From positions 15,976,089 through 16,040,088 of the forward strand of contig NC_049981.1 of NCBI RefSeq assembly GCF_000003815.2: a stretch of DNA of 64,000 nucleotides, given 5' to 3'. Numbering within the stretch: the first letter of the stretch is position 1; each line of letters opens with the position of its first letter. The stretch comes from Branchiostoma floridae. Its lineage: Eukaryota; Chordata; Leptocardii; Amphioxiformes; Branchiostomatidae. Of the stretch, positions 35,065 through 47,590 are shown in pieces. Position numbers and translations under genes: made by a program. Under the pieces are notes generated by a model. It had not been told where the DNA came from. It made no database searches and saw only the letters and a program-made list of their open reading frames with translations.

Positions 35065-38000
35065 TCATACTAAAGAGCAAGTCCCAACGACGTGTCGCAC
35101 CAGCCGTTTTTTGTGAAGACTCTGGAGAGTTTCAAACTCTTCGGTAAATTCATGTCTCTTGCTGGGTTTCCTTCTGTCGTAGTAGTGATATGGGACGGTC
35201 CTGTTGTTGTACGTTTTTAGGGGATAGTAGCCGTACAGAGACATCCTGTCGCAGAAGGTGGACGCCAAGGCGAAGTTATTCATACCTGTGGACGGAGTCT
35301 TCCACCATTTCCCACCGCTGAGCCAGGCGAACAGGCTGTGGAAACGAACACTGGGTTAGCGTCAGCAGCGGACAGATACAACAAAAAGTCAAACGATATT
35401 ATCTCGTGTCACTTCAACAGCGACACTTTATTAAGGCAGAGCATCACCATATCCACCAGTCCACTTTGGTTGCTTAGAGTTTGCAAAATTGGAATAATGA
35501 GTTTAAGGGGAAAACGCCGGCCATCGGGTTGGCAGCTAAGCTCTGAGCCAAATCACTCACCTTATTTGGAACATGTGGACAATATGTCCGATAGAGGGTA
35601 GTGATATCTGTACTGATAAATGTCTCGCTGTTGAGATTACACGAAAATATATCATATGCGAGGTTTACCATAATGAAAGCACGTCATGAAATTAGTTACC
35701 ATAATTCATATTGATAAATGTATTAAGTTCAGATTATGAAAAGTTTGTCCTTCCTAAATGCACTATTTGATAATAGACATTTTCTGGTGTATACGGAAAT
35801 ACAGTGTATACGGAAATAAAGTCCACTAACTTCCTTACCCCGCCCTAAAGCGCCTCAGCAATGACTCGTGTGGAAAAGCTAATATGACTGAAATGTTGTA
35901 TTGTTTCAGGACTTCGTCGATGAACTGCAATCTGTCGAATGCCTGAGACCCAAACATGTAGAGTACGTAGCTGAAGACCATGCCGGGGGATTCTCCTAAA
36001 AGCTCCCGCATATTTTCTCTGACGGCCGGGTCCGGCGATTCTAGCTGCTCATGAACCTGAATCAGTCGGATTCCGTTTATCAGCGTCAAGTTCGTCTTGC
36101 TTCCAACGTCCTTCAATGAAGGAACGAATGAATGGTTAAGTTACGTCATTGCTACTGAACTATGTTTTACGTACAAGTTTAGAATTACACATACATGAAA
36201 ACACAGTTTAAATTCACACGAAACGTTAAAAATTACGTTATCATCAAAGCAACTAACACAATCATTGGACTTTGCGGTTGATTTGAGTAGTCCATTACGT
36301 TATGGTTGAAATATGTCAGTTTTCGTTGCTCAACAGTCTTACTGAACAGTAATGGTACTGTGCTATTTTTGAAACGAGTGATGCATGCAACTGGCTGATA
36401 GAGTCACTTTGTAGAGGTTTTTACGCGTACCTTCCTGAAGTTGAGGACCGGCGGGAGGTTGGACCGGATGACGAAGTCGTGTGCGTCAATCTCCGAGCCG
36501 CAGCTGCTGTTGAGCAGAATCCCGCTGTTGCCGACCACTGCGCATGTGCGGTAGTGTTTGATGGGGGAGCGCACGACGTCACACGGGCGGGAAGTGTTAC
36601 GGAGTGTGAAGTCGCTCTTCTCGCACTGCTCCATGAAGATGTCATAGTCTGAGAATCTGATCACGTGACGTCTTGGGTCGTAATACGTCTTAGTGACACG
36701 TCTGTGGGGAAGGATGAGGCAATGAGGAGAATCAGGGTTCCGACTCTGCATGCGCAGCGAAATGCATTGTATGTAATTTGTCAAGGGTGGAGGGCCCTTA
36801 GGCTCTGAGACATAAAAGATGCGTCTGGACATGTTGTTTTACAAGTCTACGGTCAGTGTCTGGACATGTATTAACAGAGAACTATTTACAACTGAAACTT
36901 CATCTTGGACATGCTACCCACAATACAGTTTGCAGCGAATGGCTAGTTGGAATTATGAACCTCGCTGTTATAAGCAAATAACCTGTTTTTCAGTCTATTG
37001 AATCAACAAATCGACAAAATGTAATGTTGTAGACATAGTATTATAAGGATTGAATGACCGTTTAACGTTGGTATGAACGATGGTATGCATCTTTTACAAC
37101 ATTACTCGTACATATGTAGGTGTCTGGCATAATTCTAAGAATTACACCAAGCACATAGTTTATACATTGCGATAAAACATAGAAGCTTCAACTTACTGCA
37201 TTCTCTGAATACGTGAAACATTGAAGAATCTATCGAAGAAGTCTTCAAAACTTGTCACCGTATTGTTGGGGGATTGGGCTCGCTTGTCTGAAATATGCCG
37301 TAAATAGTTTCTGAGTTGCAGAAGGTCTGCTTTCGCGTCATCTACATTGAGTCCGTGTGAATTAACATGATGACTATCACTCGATATAACTTCAGTCGGA
37401 TTCCTCAGTGAAACAGGATGGAGTTGATAGTGTTCAGTTTCTTTTCTGTTAGACGTCGTCACCGGAAGCCTTGGGGATGAGCGTCTATCCCGTTCCATCT
37501 TCTTCATATGACTATTAGTTCTCGCTGTTTTCATATCATGTATTAAAAAGTTCATAATGGCATCACTATCTTTTTCCGTGTTCCTTGAATTGTGTGGTAG
37601 ACTTTTAGGTACAAAATGACTGTACACATCTCTAATCCTTGAATTTTCGACATCTACTTTGGAAATGTGTTGACTGTCTGTTTTGAAGTTTGCGTTCTGT
37701 ACAAGAACCTTTGCTATACGCATACTCTCTATCCATTCTTTGCTTACACTCCCCTGTTGCTTAGTTATCGGAGTGTTTTGTTTTTGAACAATATTCGACT
37801 GCTCTTGGAGTCTATCGTCTGTGTCGTTCATGTCCTGGCGCTTGACTGCAACTTTAGCAAGTCTCTGGTTGTATACGGTACTGCTGCGTGAGCCTCGTAG
37901 TGCAAAATTAAAAGGGATTTGGTCTTGTGTTCGTTTGCCCTTTGCAGTTGTACGATGAAGACGACTGTCCATTGCCATGTCGAGCAAAAGTTCTTCTGTG

Positions 38001-38650
38001 ACACCAGGAAGATTACGCCTCTCTTTTTCAAAGCTCAAATGATCCACTGCGACAGTACGTACAGCATCATCTGAGAAGAAGTAGCTTTTCTTTTTAGTAA
38101 GTATGCCTACAGTCTGTAGAACGTCATCTTCAAGCACATTGCTATAATTGTTGATTATGTTGTTCTTGCTTTGTGTTGTGAACATAGGGGAGTTGCTCAA
38201 GCCTTCAGAATGTTGGACAAAGAGTTTAGAAAGTCGACGATTGTCTTTTTTCGTTTTATTAACATGGTGAATACGACCCCTTGGACGCCTGGGTCTACGA
38301 CGTCCATTGTTCTTGTTCGGTTGATGAGTCGAAAGTGATGGAGTTTGCGGGCTGTATTCCTTTGCTGCGTAAACTTTATGAGATAACGGTCTTGAAAGTC
38401 CACTGCCTCTTGGTTTATTAGAAGGAACTTGAAACGGAGACAATCGATGGTTTATTTCACTGATGTTTTTACGGGGCACCAGTCGGCGATGGAATCGTCT
38501 GCCACGTTCAATGAAACCTTTACTGGTTTCTGGTTTGAGCAGGTTGGACATAGAGAGCTCCGCTACTGCTTGCTGTTCTTGCAAGTAAATCCAAACGCCG
38601 AAGAACATGACTGCACAAAACATGAGTTTTATTCTTCTCGTGGTGATCAT
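35065..38650 (-). CDS. Alpha-2,8-sialyltransferase-like protein with very long stem
   Basis: Minus-strand exons: 37197-38650 (ATG at 38650), 36431-36701, 35839-36110 and 35065-35335 (TGA at 35065). Phases 2, 0, 2 all fit, giving 755 residues. It is a type II Golgi glycosyltransferase of family GT29. There is a short cytoplasmic tail, a membrane anchor at about residues 9-24 ([14 protein letters not shown]), then a stem of about 460 residues rich in Asn, Ser, Lys and Arg. The catalytic part shows sialyl motif L ([20 protein letters not shown], from Cys538), DVGSKTN, motif S ([20 protein letters not shown], Cys694) and the HYYD motif (His716). These patterns fit the ST8Sia group, which adds sialic acid to sialic acid. 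Known ST8Sia enzymes are about 350-410 residues, so the stem, all in one 1.45 kb exon, is exceptional. Acceptor specificity cannot be told. It is head-to-head with B3GALT6. Confidence 0.92.
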
Positions 38651-39520
38651 GGCGGGTTGTCAGTTTACTGGATGTGTAAATAGGTAAAAAAAAAAGAACA
38701 TGACATGACATGTCTTGAATCCAGATTGGTAAAGCTGAAAATACATGTACATCTACTGACTTAGCCTCCTTTGCAGCCTTCTGGAGCGGCGTTGTTATTG
38801 ATAAGTTAACAATTGGTTAACTTGGTACAACCAGGGTTTGTCCATACATGCCCCAAACCGATACACTGTGACATTGTGTATCCACGAAGGCACACAAAAT
38901 GTTCAGAACTCACCTCAATATAGTTGGAAATCGGACGCATCTGTAGAACGTCAAGATGTGTCTACTATAAGGCTATTCTGTACAATTGTAGTAGATATTT
39001 TGTGGCTAGCATGTCCCTCAGCAGCTGCGATTGTTGACACTCCAGCTCTCCCCAGCCTTTCCACCGAGAAAAAACTGGTTTTACGGATTGTCAAGTGACC
39101 TTGAAAATTTGACCTTCAAAGCACGGAAGCATTGTGACTAGCAAGAAGTAAATAAACCTAGCCATTGTTTACAAAAGCTATATAAGATGCATTTTTAACC
39201 TTTCAAAGAAAAAATGTGATTTTTTGGTAGCAGTTGATGAATGTCTGAATTCTGTGACAGCAGATAAATAGGGCAGTGGCCTCAGGCAGCTATGCACACC
39301 TATCTAATCACTGTTATGATCACTCTCCCTGGCAGCACCTTTTCAAAATCAAAGAATTTAAAGAAAATTGACATGTATGCTCAACTTCTAAACCTATAGA
39401 ATTACGCTATGGGTCTTGGCTATGAAGTGTTATTTTTCTTGTGGCTGTGTTTTTATAATATGAAGGGGTGAAGGTTCATCTTGTACTAAGCTGACGTCAT
39501 GCACGTCATGTACTGGATAA
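38651..39520. other. Intergenic region between two divergent glycosyltransferase genes
   Basis: About 1 kb separates the sialyltransferase ATG from the 5' UTR exon of B3GALT6, so promoter elements for both should lie here. I see no TATA box I trust. A foldback arm related to the element at 8124 occurs at 38763-38792. Confidence 0.45.
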
Positions 39521-39688
39521 ACCGGTTTTGACGCACATGCGCACTGTCAGTGTTTTGTTCTGTCAGTTGTCTGACAGAAATAAGTTCGTAAATCGAGTCA
39601 GTGTCCTACAACAGAGAACTTCTTCTTTTCCGATCCAGTTCCGATCCAGTCGCAGCGGTGACTTACCAAGACGTTAATCAAGTGTCAG
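39521..39688 (+). other. B3GALT6: Probable 5' UTR exon of B3GALT6
   Basis: A donor at 39689 (gtgtcag/gtatgt) pairs with an acceptor ending at 40211 (ttgttttttctag), 12 bp before the ATG. The 5' boundary is a guess; the intervening 0.5 kb has stops in all frames near the ATG. It implies a 5' UTR intron. Confidence 0.5.
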
Positions 39689-40223
39689 GTATGTAGGCAG
39701 CCAGTATCTGTTTTATGAAGACATTCATCTGAATGGATTTTGCTTTACATCGTTAGAAAACGTGGCCATCTTACAAGTATATTGTAACATGGGTAACTTG
39801 AAATAGATTTGTAAATTGCCAATTTTGATGAAAAATCATAAGATATGAGAAATGCTCAACGCCCGTGTGTGTTTTTGCCTGTGTAGTGTATGAAGGTCAT
39901 ATGATCGAAGTATTTGGAAGTCGTCAAGGTCAGTATGGCTTTCTATAGTCTGTGTAACGCAAACTCCACTGTGCAGGGCTAATTGGTCCCTCCCCGCACG
40001 GCCGCAGCAATGTAGGACAAGAGCGCGAATAAACCAGGCTAGGCTTTCTAGTTCTGACATTAGCATTGTCTCAAACTTAAGATTTACATGACAAAACGTC
40101 AAAACGTCATAGATTCTACTATAGATCATAATGCGATATAAATAATAAAAGCATTGGTGAATTGGCTCCGTTATGTCGTTTTGATTGTTGTGCCCTTCTT
40201 GTTTTTTCTAGGTTATATTTTCC

Positions 40224-41790
40224 ATGTCAACCGAGGCAGATGCGACCGCCGTCTCAATGTGCAGAAGGCTGTCTCGCAGTTTGATGCCGTTGCTTCTGGG
40301 TATGCTTCTGTTCGTCCTATACATAGCTACACAGGCCGTCTTAAAATGCCAGGCCACCACCGAGTCGCGCGGATCACTGGGAATAAGGAAACTCAGCGGT
40401 ATACCGGGGAATGGAGTGATAAGGAATCTCGGGGGAATATCGGAGAATGAGGTGATTCAAGAACACGCTGAAAACGCTGCTTCAAAACCACTCAAAGCAT
40501 TTCTTGTCATTCTCATCCCAACCGGACCGAAGTATGTATGGAGAAGAAACACATTGAGAGAAACGTGGTTCAAACTGGCAGACGACAATGTTCTACAGCG
40601 TTTCGTAATAGGCATGAAATCGTTAGATAAGGACGCTCAAGAACAATTAATCCAAGAAAATAAAGAACACGGCGACTTGGTGTTCCTGTGGGATTTTAAT
40701 GACTCCTACGGTGGGTTAGCCGCGAAGGTGTTATTAACGTTTAAGTGGCTTGACGAAAATGTGGATTTCAAATACGTCCTGAAGACAGACGACGACACAT
40801 TCGTGAGAACTGATCGCCTTCAGAAGGAGCTGAAAGAAAGAAACGTCCAGTCGAAACTGTTCTGGGGATTTTTCAGCGGAAAGTCGCCTGTCTATCGCGA
40901 AGGGATCTACGAAGAAAAAGACTGGTTCCTGTGCGACACTTATCTGCCGTACGCGTTTGGAGGCGGTTATATATTGTCCACAGACTTGGCACATTTCATC
41001 GCCAGCAACGCGCATTGGTTAAAGCCTTACAAGAGTGAGGACGTGTCCATGGGGGCGTGGCTGTCACCGCTGGATGTGCTGAGGGTTCATGATCCAAGGT
41101 GAGGAGTAACGGAGGCATCTCTCTGGTAGTAAGGCTTAGGTCACATGTCCAAACCCGGGCCCGACCGTGCAGCTTTCGGGAGGAAAAAGAATGATATAAA
41201 AGATATCAAAATACACAAAATGTCAACATAAGATTAATGGGCATAATTTGTGTATATTTCTAGGTATACATTTTAATTTTTCGTTTCTTTAAACATCCCG
41301 GCTTAGAAATGTGACCTAACCCTAACGTAACTTCCTGTATTATCGGGACTGAATTCACTACATTATGTGGTTTTGATAGTGCAATCCATGGCCAGTCTTA
41401 ATTCAGGAAACTTTTACTAGTGTTCTACCAACATGTGTCATTAATGATCACATAACCGAACCAAGATGACTTCATCACATAAAATCGTAAAATTTCGCGT
41501 AATTTATTTACCTTCGCCTTTTTTTTGCATGGACCTCTCGCCATTTCTCATTGGTTCTCATTCCTCTCGTTTTTTCTCCCAGGTTTAACTCGGAGCACGA
41601 GTCCCGCGGCTGTATGGACGAGTACCTGATCAACCACAAGGTGTACGACGAAGGCATGAAGGCGCAGTACAAGCAGGTGATCGAGACGGGAAGGCTCTGT
41701 CCGAAGGAAGTGCTGAAGAGAAGGTCTTACATCTACAACTGGGACGTTCCTCCCTCTCAATGTTGTAACAGAACATGGGGGATAATCTAA
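40224..41790 (+). CDS. B3GALT6: Beta-1,3-galactosyltransferase 6 (proteoglycan linker GalT-II)
   Basis: Coding exons are 40224-41098 and 41583-41790 (TAA), phase 2 junction, 360 residues; human B3GALT6 is about 329. The enzyme adds the second galactose of the glycosaminoglycan-protein linker in the Golgi. It is a type II protein with an anchor at about residues 20-40 (LMPLLLGMLLFVLYIATQAV). GT31 motifs seen are RRNTLRETW (107-115), VLKTDDDTF with the metal-binding DDD at 189-191, LFWGFFSGK, YLPYAFGGGYILS and SEDVSMGAWLSPLDV. HDPRFNSEHESRGC and the C-terminal YNWDVPPSQCCNRTWGI match B3GALT6 specifically (human ends DWSAPPSQCCQ). The ATG was chosen because it follows the acceptor by 12 bp and precedes the anchor. 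The human gene has no coding intron; this one has a single 484-bp intron carrying a MITE. Confidence 0.96.
41131..41325. mobile_element. MITE family C, copy 3, in the B3GALT6 intron
   Basis: Left end 'aaggcttaggtcacatgtcc', right end 'agaaatgtgacctaacccta'. The core (aatgatataaaagatatcaa, taagattaatgggcataatt) is nearly the same as copy 2 at 6821-7004. It starts about 32 bp after the exon 1 donor. Confidence 0.82.
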
Positions 41791-42639
41791 CAACCGTGGC
41801 CTTGAAACTCATGTCTGTAGTAGTGCTTCACGGAAACAAAAGTTTAGACTTAGACTTAGATCCCCCGTGTCTACTGACACATGGGACAGCCCCCCCCCCC
41901 CCTACTCAAGGCTAATTTGGGCTAGAGCTAGAACTCCTAGTTGGTCGAGGTCGGTTTGTAGCATGTGTCTCCAAATTAGTTTGGGTGTACCCTTCTCTGT
42001 TTTTCCTTTGTTGGGTTACCGATGGAGCACTGTTTTATCCCAGAGCCTATGAGAACCTAATTTTAAACCTCTGAAAATCATTTCTCAGAGTCTGCGAAAA
42101 TGTTGTTTCACGGGCTGCGAATGTCATTTTGGGCTTTCGTACATCTGGTACCGATCTACATAGAAGTAAGATTTACTTATCTAATTGTGTTTGGTGTTCG
42201 TATGGATTGGTGTCGAGTTGAGATGTTAAGTAATATTTAATTCTCCTCCAGGATACCAATTCGTTTCATAACCTAGTTGAATTGTGAACAGAACATAGCT
42301 GTATCAACAAAGAGAACAGGTCTTTTGTCACATGGTGAAAATATCACGTATGGACTAGCTGAGGTTCTCTACATTAAGTAAAAGAGACAAACATACCGTG
42401 TTTTTTTCATGTTTACTTATGTGACGTACGTATTCCAGAAAAGTAAGACATTATTCCATATAGGAGAGTAACGATGCGATGCTTGTCTCTGTCGCCAGGG
42501 GTCTCCTCAGGCAGACGTGTTTTGTCATCTTCGGGTAGGCTTGGGTCTAGGTCGGGAATTGAAAAGCAACTAGAGTTCCACGAACACATACCTTTGCCAA
42601 ATAACAAGGTTTGTTATGTAGAATGATGTCTGTAGACAA

Positions 42640-43340
42640 ATGCGTTATTCATTTCATTTTCTTTATAATTATATGCTTGGAGTTGGTTTATAAAATTTCG
42701 ACATTGATTATGCAAATTAGATCCCAAGTTACCATTAATCGATATCAAATTGTATCAAGCATTACTTAAGCTATCAGCATACCAAAAATCATGATGATCC
42801 TTTGATCCATTCTTGACTTATTCTCTTTCAGTCTTTAATAAAATACACCCCTTACTCTCTTCCCTCTTTCTCAGTTACATATGTGACAACTTTGATGAAA
42901 GTACTATAATGAAATGCAGTGGGTTTTTGTACTTTTCCTAATTGACTATGCAAATTAGCTGTTGATTTGCATAATTGGTATCTCATTATGTAGGTCTTCA
43001 CTTACGCTACCTAAATACCAAAAAACATGATGATCCGTCAACATGTTCATATTTTCTCATTAATACTAGTAATGCAAATGAGGTCATCATTTACATAATT
43101 GATATTTATAGCCATTTCTCTCCTTCCCAGCTACATATGTGACAAGTTTGAAAGTCCTATCATGGAATGCTGTGGATTTATAAATTTTCCTAATTAATTA
43201 TGCAAATGAGCTGTTGATGTGCATAATTAGTATCTCATTATGTAAGACATCACTCATTCTATCTACATACCAAAAATCATGACGATCCGTCAACATGTTG
43301 TAGAGTTATTTCGTCCAAAGTTGAGTTTCTGCTGCAGTAC
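42640..43340. repeat. Imperfect tandem repeat, ~240-250 bp unit, ~3 copies
   Basis: The phrase 'accaaaaatcatgatgatcc' and variants recur near 42781, 43017 and 43269. Each is preceded by 'tgcaaattag..ttgatttgcataatt' and 'cagctacatatgtgacaa'-like blocks. No coding capacity. It runs directly into the next repeat family at about 43340. Confidence 0.75.
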
Positions 43341-46300
43341 CTTAGCAAGCCGCTAGGGGGTCCATGATCAAACTTGACCTTCGTTTCCCGATCCCTACCC
43401 ACCTACCAAATATCATCAGGATCCATCCCAGGCTTCTCGAGTTATGCTGTTAAAACACACACAGACACACAAACACATCCAAAACCTAACCTTAGCCATT
43501 CTGGCAAAGGTAAAATTGTCGCAGTGGTTTTAGTCTATTGTCCAGGTTTGTGCGGCAACCCCTCAGCTCCAAAACCATAACTCCACAAATGTGCATTTTA
43601 GTTGTATGAAACTGTTCAGAAGTCACCCTCAAGCTTAAAGCATCGAGAAACAAGTACCATTTCCACCACCCTGTCACAATTGCAAGGGGGTAGGCACGAT
43701 TTGCACAAAGCCCACCATACCACATATTTATCTAGAAAATTTTATATAATATTCCCTGGAGAATCCCTTCTTTCCTTTTTTGTAGACAGTCAATGAAAAC
43801 ATGTCTGGATATATATATCTTTCAACCACATTTTTAACAATGTACATTATGTACTTATTGTCTAACTGTGAATTCAGACATCCATAGAAAAAAGTAACCG
43901 ATATCATTTCAAATTTCCCTTACGCCTTGTAACCTGAGTTCCTTACAGCTGTTCATCAGTTCATATTCAATTTGATGACAGAGTGATAACACGCCTACTC
44001 ACAATAGGGGATGTGTTAAAAAGTCCGAATGTTTGAAGTGTAGCCACAACTTGACTGTACATTAAATATATGTAAGTCAATTGGGAACAATGTCCCAAGC
44101 TCTGCTCTACTACCTCATGTTCCTTGTATCTCTATGTACACCCAAAAGATTTTCCACAAAATCACCTCCGTGTAATTTCTGCTGGGCAATTGTCTTCTGA
44201 ATTAGCTCTGCCCCAAATCTCACAACCATATGATATAAGAGGTAGACAGACTTGAATGCATGAAGGCTTTGAGACTGAAAATGGCTTTTAAAAGACTACT
44301 GCAAGGACAGCTCAAATTGAGACCATGTAGTGAAAAGAGAGATGACAGTGTACCTACCTCTCAAACTCAAAGGAAGGAGAAGAATACAGACTAAGACCGT
44401 TGTTATGTACATAAGCCCATCATTTTGGCTTGCCAAGTTGATCATATGGCCTAAGGGTCAACTAACACATTTGCAAGGTCTGGCCTTTACACCTCTGAAA
44501 TATCAGGTTGCTCACAGGACTGACTGATCATAGGCCAGTCCAATTCATGGACCAGGAACCCCTCAACTGTGCTGACAGCTGCTAAGGTGGAGTGGGGTTG
44601 TAAAGCTTCAGAGGTTTTTGACAAAAATGCCCCTGCTATCCCTACACTAGCCGCTAGGGGGCCCAAACTTGTGTCACTAACTTCTGAGCACAAGAGCTAT
44701 CTAACACCCGAAATTCGTGCCCATAGCTTGTTCAGAAGATGGAAAAACACACCCGGAAGTTGCGCTGCAGTACCAAGGGAAGCCGCTAGGGGGCCCATTA
44801 TCGAACTCCCCCTTCATTTCCCAGACCCCTACCCACCCACCAAATACCAGCTGCATCCGTCGAAGTCTTCTCGAGTTATGCTGTCCGCGGACAAAAGTTT
44901 GCAATTAAACCGGCGCCTGCACTTCCATGAAAGCAGCTAGGGGGCCCAAACTCGCAGCAATCACTCCCTGCTTTAAGAGCTCCCTAACGCTAAAAAATCA
45001 CGACCACAGTATGTCCGGAACGCGAGATATCAAGCATGCAGGTCCTGCTGCTGTACCTTAGCAAGCCGCTAGGGGGCCCAAACTCGCAGCAATCACTCCC
45101 TGCTTTAAGGGCTCCCTAACGCTCAAAAATCACGACCGCAGCATGTCCGGAACGCGAGATATCAAGCATGCAGGTCCTGCTGCAGTACCTTAGCAAGCCG
45201 CTAGGAGGCCCATTATCGAACTCGACCTTCGTCTTCCACACCCCTACCCACCCACCAAATATCAGCTGCATCCGTCGTACTCAATAACAAATGTTCTCTA
45301 TCTGTCCATTGTCTAATTACGTAATTAGGGTCGCGGGGAAATACTTATGCAGTGGTTTTATGTTCTTGGCAGCCAGTCGGAAACAACACAGCGACTCGGG
45401 GCCTACAGACGGACATAACACTCGCCTCGGCGGTGCGCATGCAGTGCTTTAGTTTCGTGATAAGGAAGCTAGATAACGTATACAGTAACTTACTTTTAGT
45501 TTTGATTTCAAGTGCATTGCAGAATGATGTTTCGTGAAGACATGTATATGACGTCCGGAGCACAACAGGTACAGCACTTCTGTGGCACGTAAATAAACTG
45601 TGCTTTGTACCACCTCCCATACCACCTCTCGGCCCCCCGCCCGTGGTGATGCGGTCCAAATGACCAACTCCGCATTATCGCAGACGCCGGATAATTGCAC
45701 GAAATTCGCTGGCAAAATGGGTGTGCAATTAAGCGGCTTCCACTGTATAACAATTCACACATCCTTGCAAAGAATGGTTGGCTGTCATGCAACAATAGCC
45801 CACCAGAAAGGATTCACCAGTGCCCAGCAGTGGAATCAAAAAAATATACAGAGGCAACAATAGGGCTTACTTTTATGGGGGCAATATGCTATTTCTACCA
45901 CTTGGCAACATTGGAGTGCTTGACAAAAATGCCCTGCATTTCCACAGAACTTTTGGACAAAAATGCCTGCTATCCCCAGAAACAAGCCGCTAGGGGACTC
46001 AAACATATGTCACGTCTTCCAAAAACAACACCTTTCTAACACTTAAAATCGTTATCATACATGTTCTGTACCATTCCTTTCCCCAATCCCTACCCAACTA
46101 AGCTCAAAAGATATGGCACGAACTCTGTCTATAGAGGTTACACATCTAAGTAGAAGAAATTACAGGACACAGAGTAAATCAAAAACCTGGAGAACGTCTC
46201 TTTCTTTAAGAGTCATATGTTTCAAATAGCATATACTATCTTTTATCACTGATATTCTGTCGTAAACAAGTCAAACTAATGTCCATACATAAAAGAGTCT

Positions 46301-47590
46301 GAATTCATGTATATCTTAACTGTCTGCAACTTCTAGGAGCAAAAGACCACTAGGGATCTACCTGACTTAAGCAGGGCTTAAGAAAAGGCATTATGTAACT
46401 TTACGGACAACACAGACGTGCAGAAAGTAGATTTCCCTAACATTGCTTGGCACAGTACAATAAGCATATAGACACCATCAGTAGTATCAAACTATCCTTT
46501 CCTCTCTTATCGTTTCAATACCTTACATGTCAATCTTACCTGTCAGATAGGTCATGCACAGTTGCTTGCAGACCGACAAGACCAAGGAGGTTATATTCAG
46601 AATATAACCTCCTTGGACAAGACCTTCCAGTTAATCCAGTGTTTTCAAATATCTCCTGCTCCAAAACAAACTTGCTTGACTCTAGCTCTGTGCTTAGGCT
46701 AAGAAACAGCTGCCACCTGACCTTAGGGCACCCCCCCTTCACCTCAACATCGGATCAAGTGATTGACAGCGTCAACTGTGCTGTGGTGGAATCAACCAAA
46801 CCAGGCTGGGGGGTTGCAATGCTTCAGAAGTTTTTGACAAGAATGCCCCTGCTATCCCTACACTAGCCGCTAGGGGGCCCAAACTTATGTCACTAACTTC
46901 TGAGCACAACAGCTATCTAACACCTAAAACTCGTGGCCATACCATGTTCAGAAGATGGAAAAACACACCCGGAAGTTGCGCTGCAGTACCAAGGGAAGCC
47001 GCTAGGGGGCCCATTATCGAACTCCCCCTTCGTTTCCCAGACCCCTACCCACCCACCAAATACCAGCTGCATCCGTCGAAGTCTTCTCGAGTTATGCTGT
47101 CCGCAGACAAAAGTTTGCAATTAAACCGGCGCCCGCACTTCCATGAAAGCCACTAGGGGGCCCAAACTCGCAGCAATCACTCCCTGCTTTAAGGGCTCCC
47201 TAACGCTCAAAAATCACGACCGCAGCATGTCCGGAACGCGAGATATCAAGCATGCAGGTCCTGCTGCAGTACCTTAGCAAGCCGCTAGGGGGCCCAAACT
47301 CGCAGCAATCACTCCCTGCTTTAAGGGCTCCCTAACGCTCAAAAATCACGACCGCAGCATGTCCGGAACGCGAGATATCAAGCATGCAGGTCCTGCTGCA
47401 GTACCTTAGCAAGCCGCTAGGAGGCCCATTATCGAACTCGACCTTCGTCTTCCACACCCCTACCCACCCACCAAATATCAGCTGCATCCGTCGAAGTCCT
47501 CTCGAGTTATGCTGCTCACAAACGGGGAGAACCACACCACCAAACCGAAAACATAACCTTAGCCATTCTGGCAAAGGTAATTAGTACAAA
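43340..47590. repeat. Repeat block with 'gccgctagggggcccaaact' modules
   Basis: The module gccgctaggggg(c/t)cc occurs near 43350, 44652, 44791, 45067, 45196, 46866, 46998, 47281 and 47416, with variants near 44935, 45988 and 47150. It is joined to 'accttagcaagccgctag', 'cccctacccacccaccaaat', 'gtcttctcgagttatgctgt' and 'tcccgctttaag'-like segments. Within it, about 44560-45280 and 46800-47500 are near-identical copies of one multi-module array, the second followed by 'agccattctggcaaaggta', which also ends the 43340-43520 copy. Open frames here are shadows. About 45300-46800 between the arrays shows no gene. Confidence 0.85.

Noticed and set aside
44487-47584. Overlapping 60-140 codon frames on both strands, recurring twice
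   Set aside because: They are copies of the same repeat module in the two arrays; both strands are open equally and no splice or domain evidence exists.
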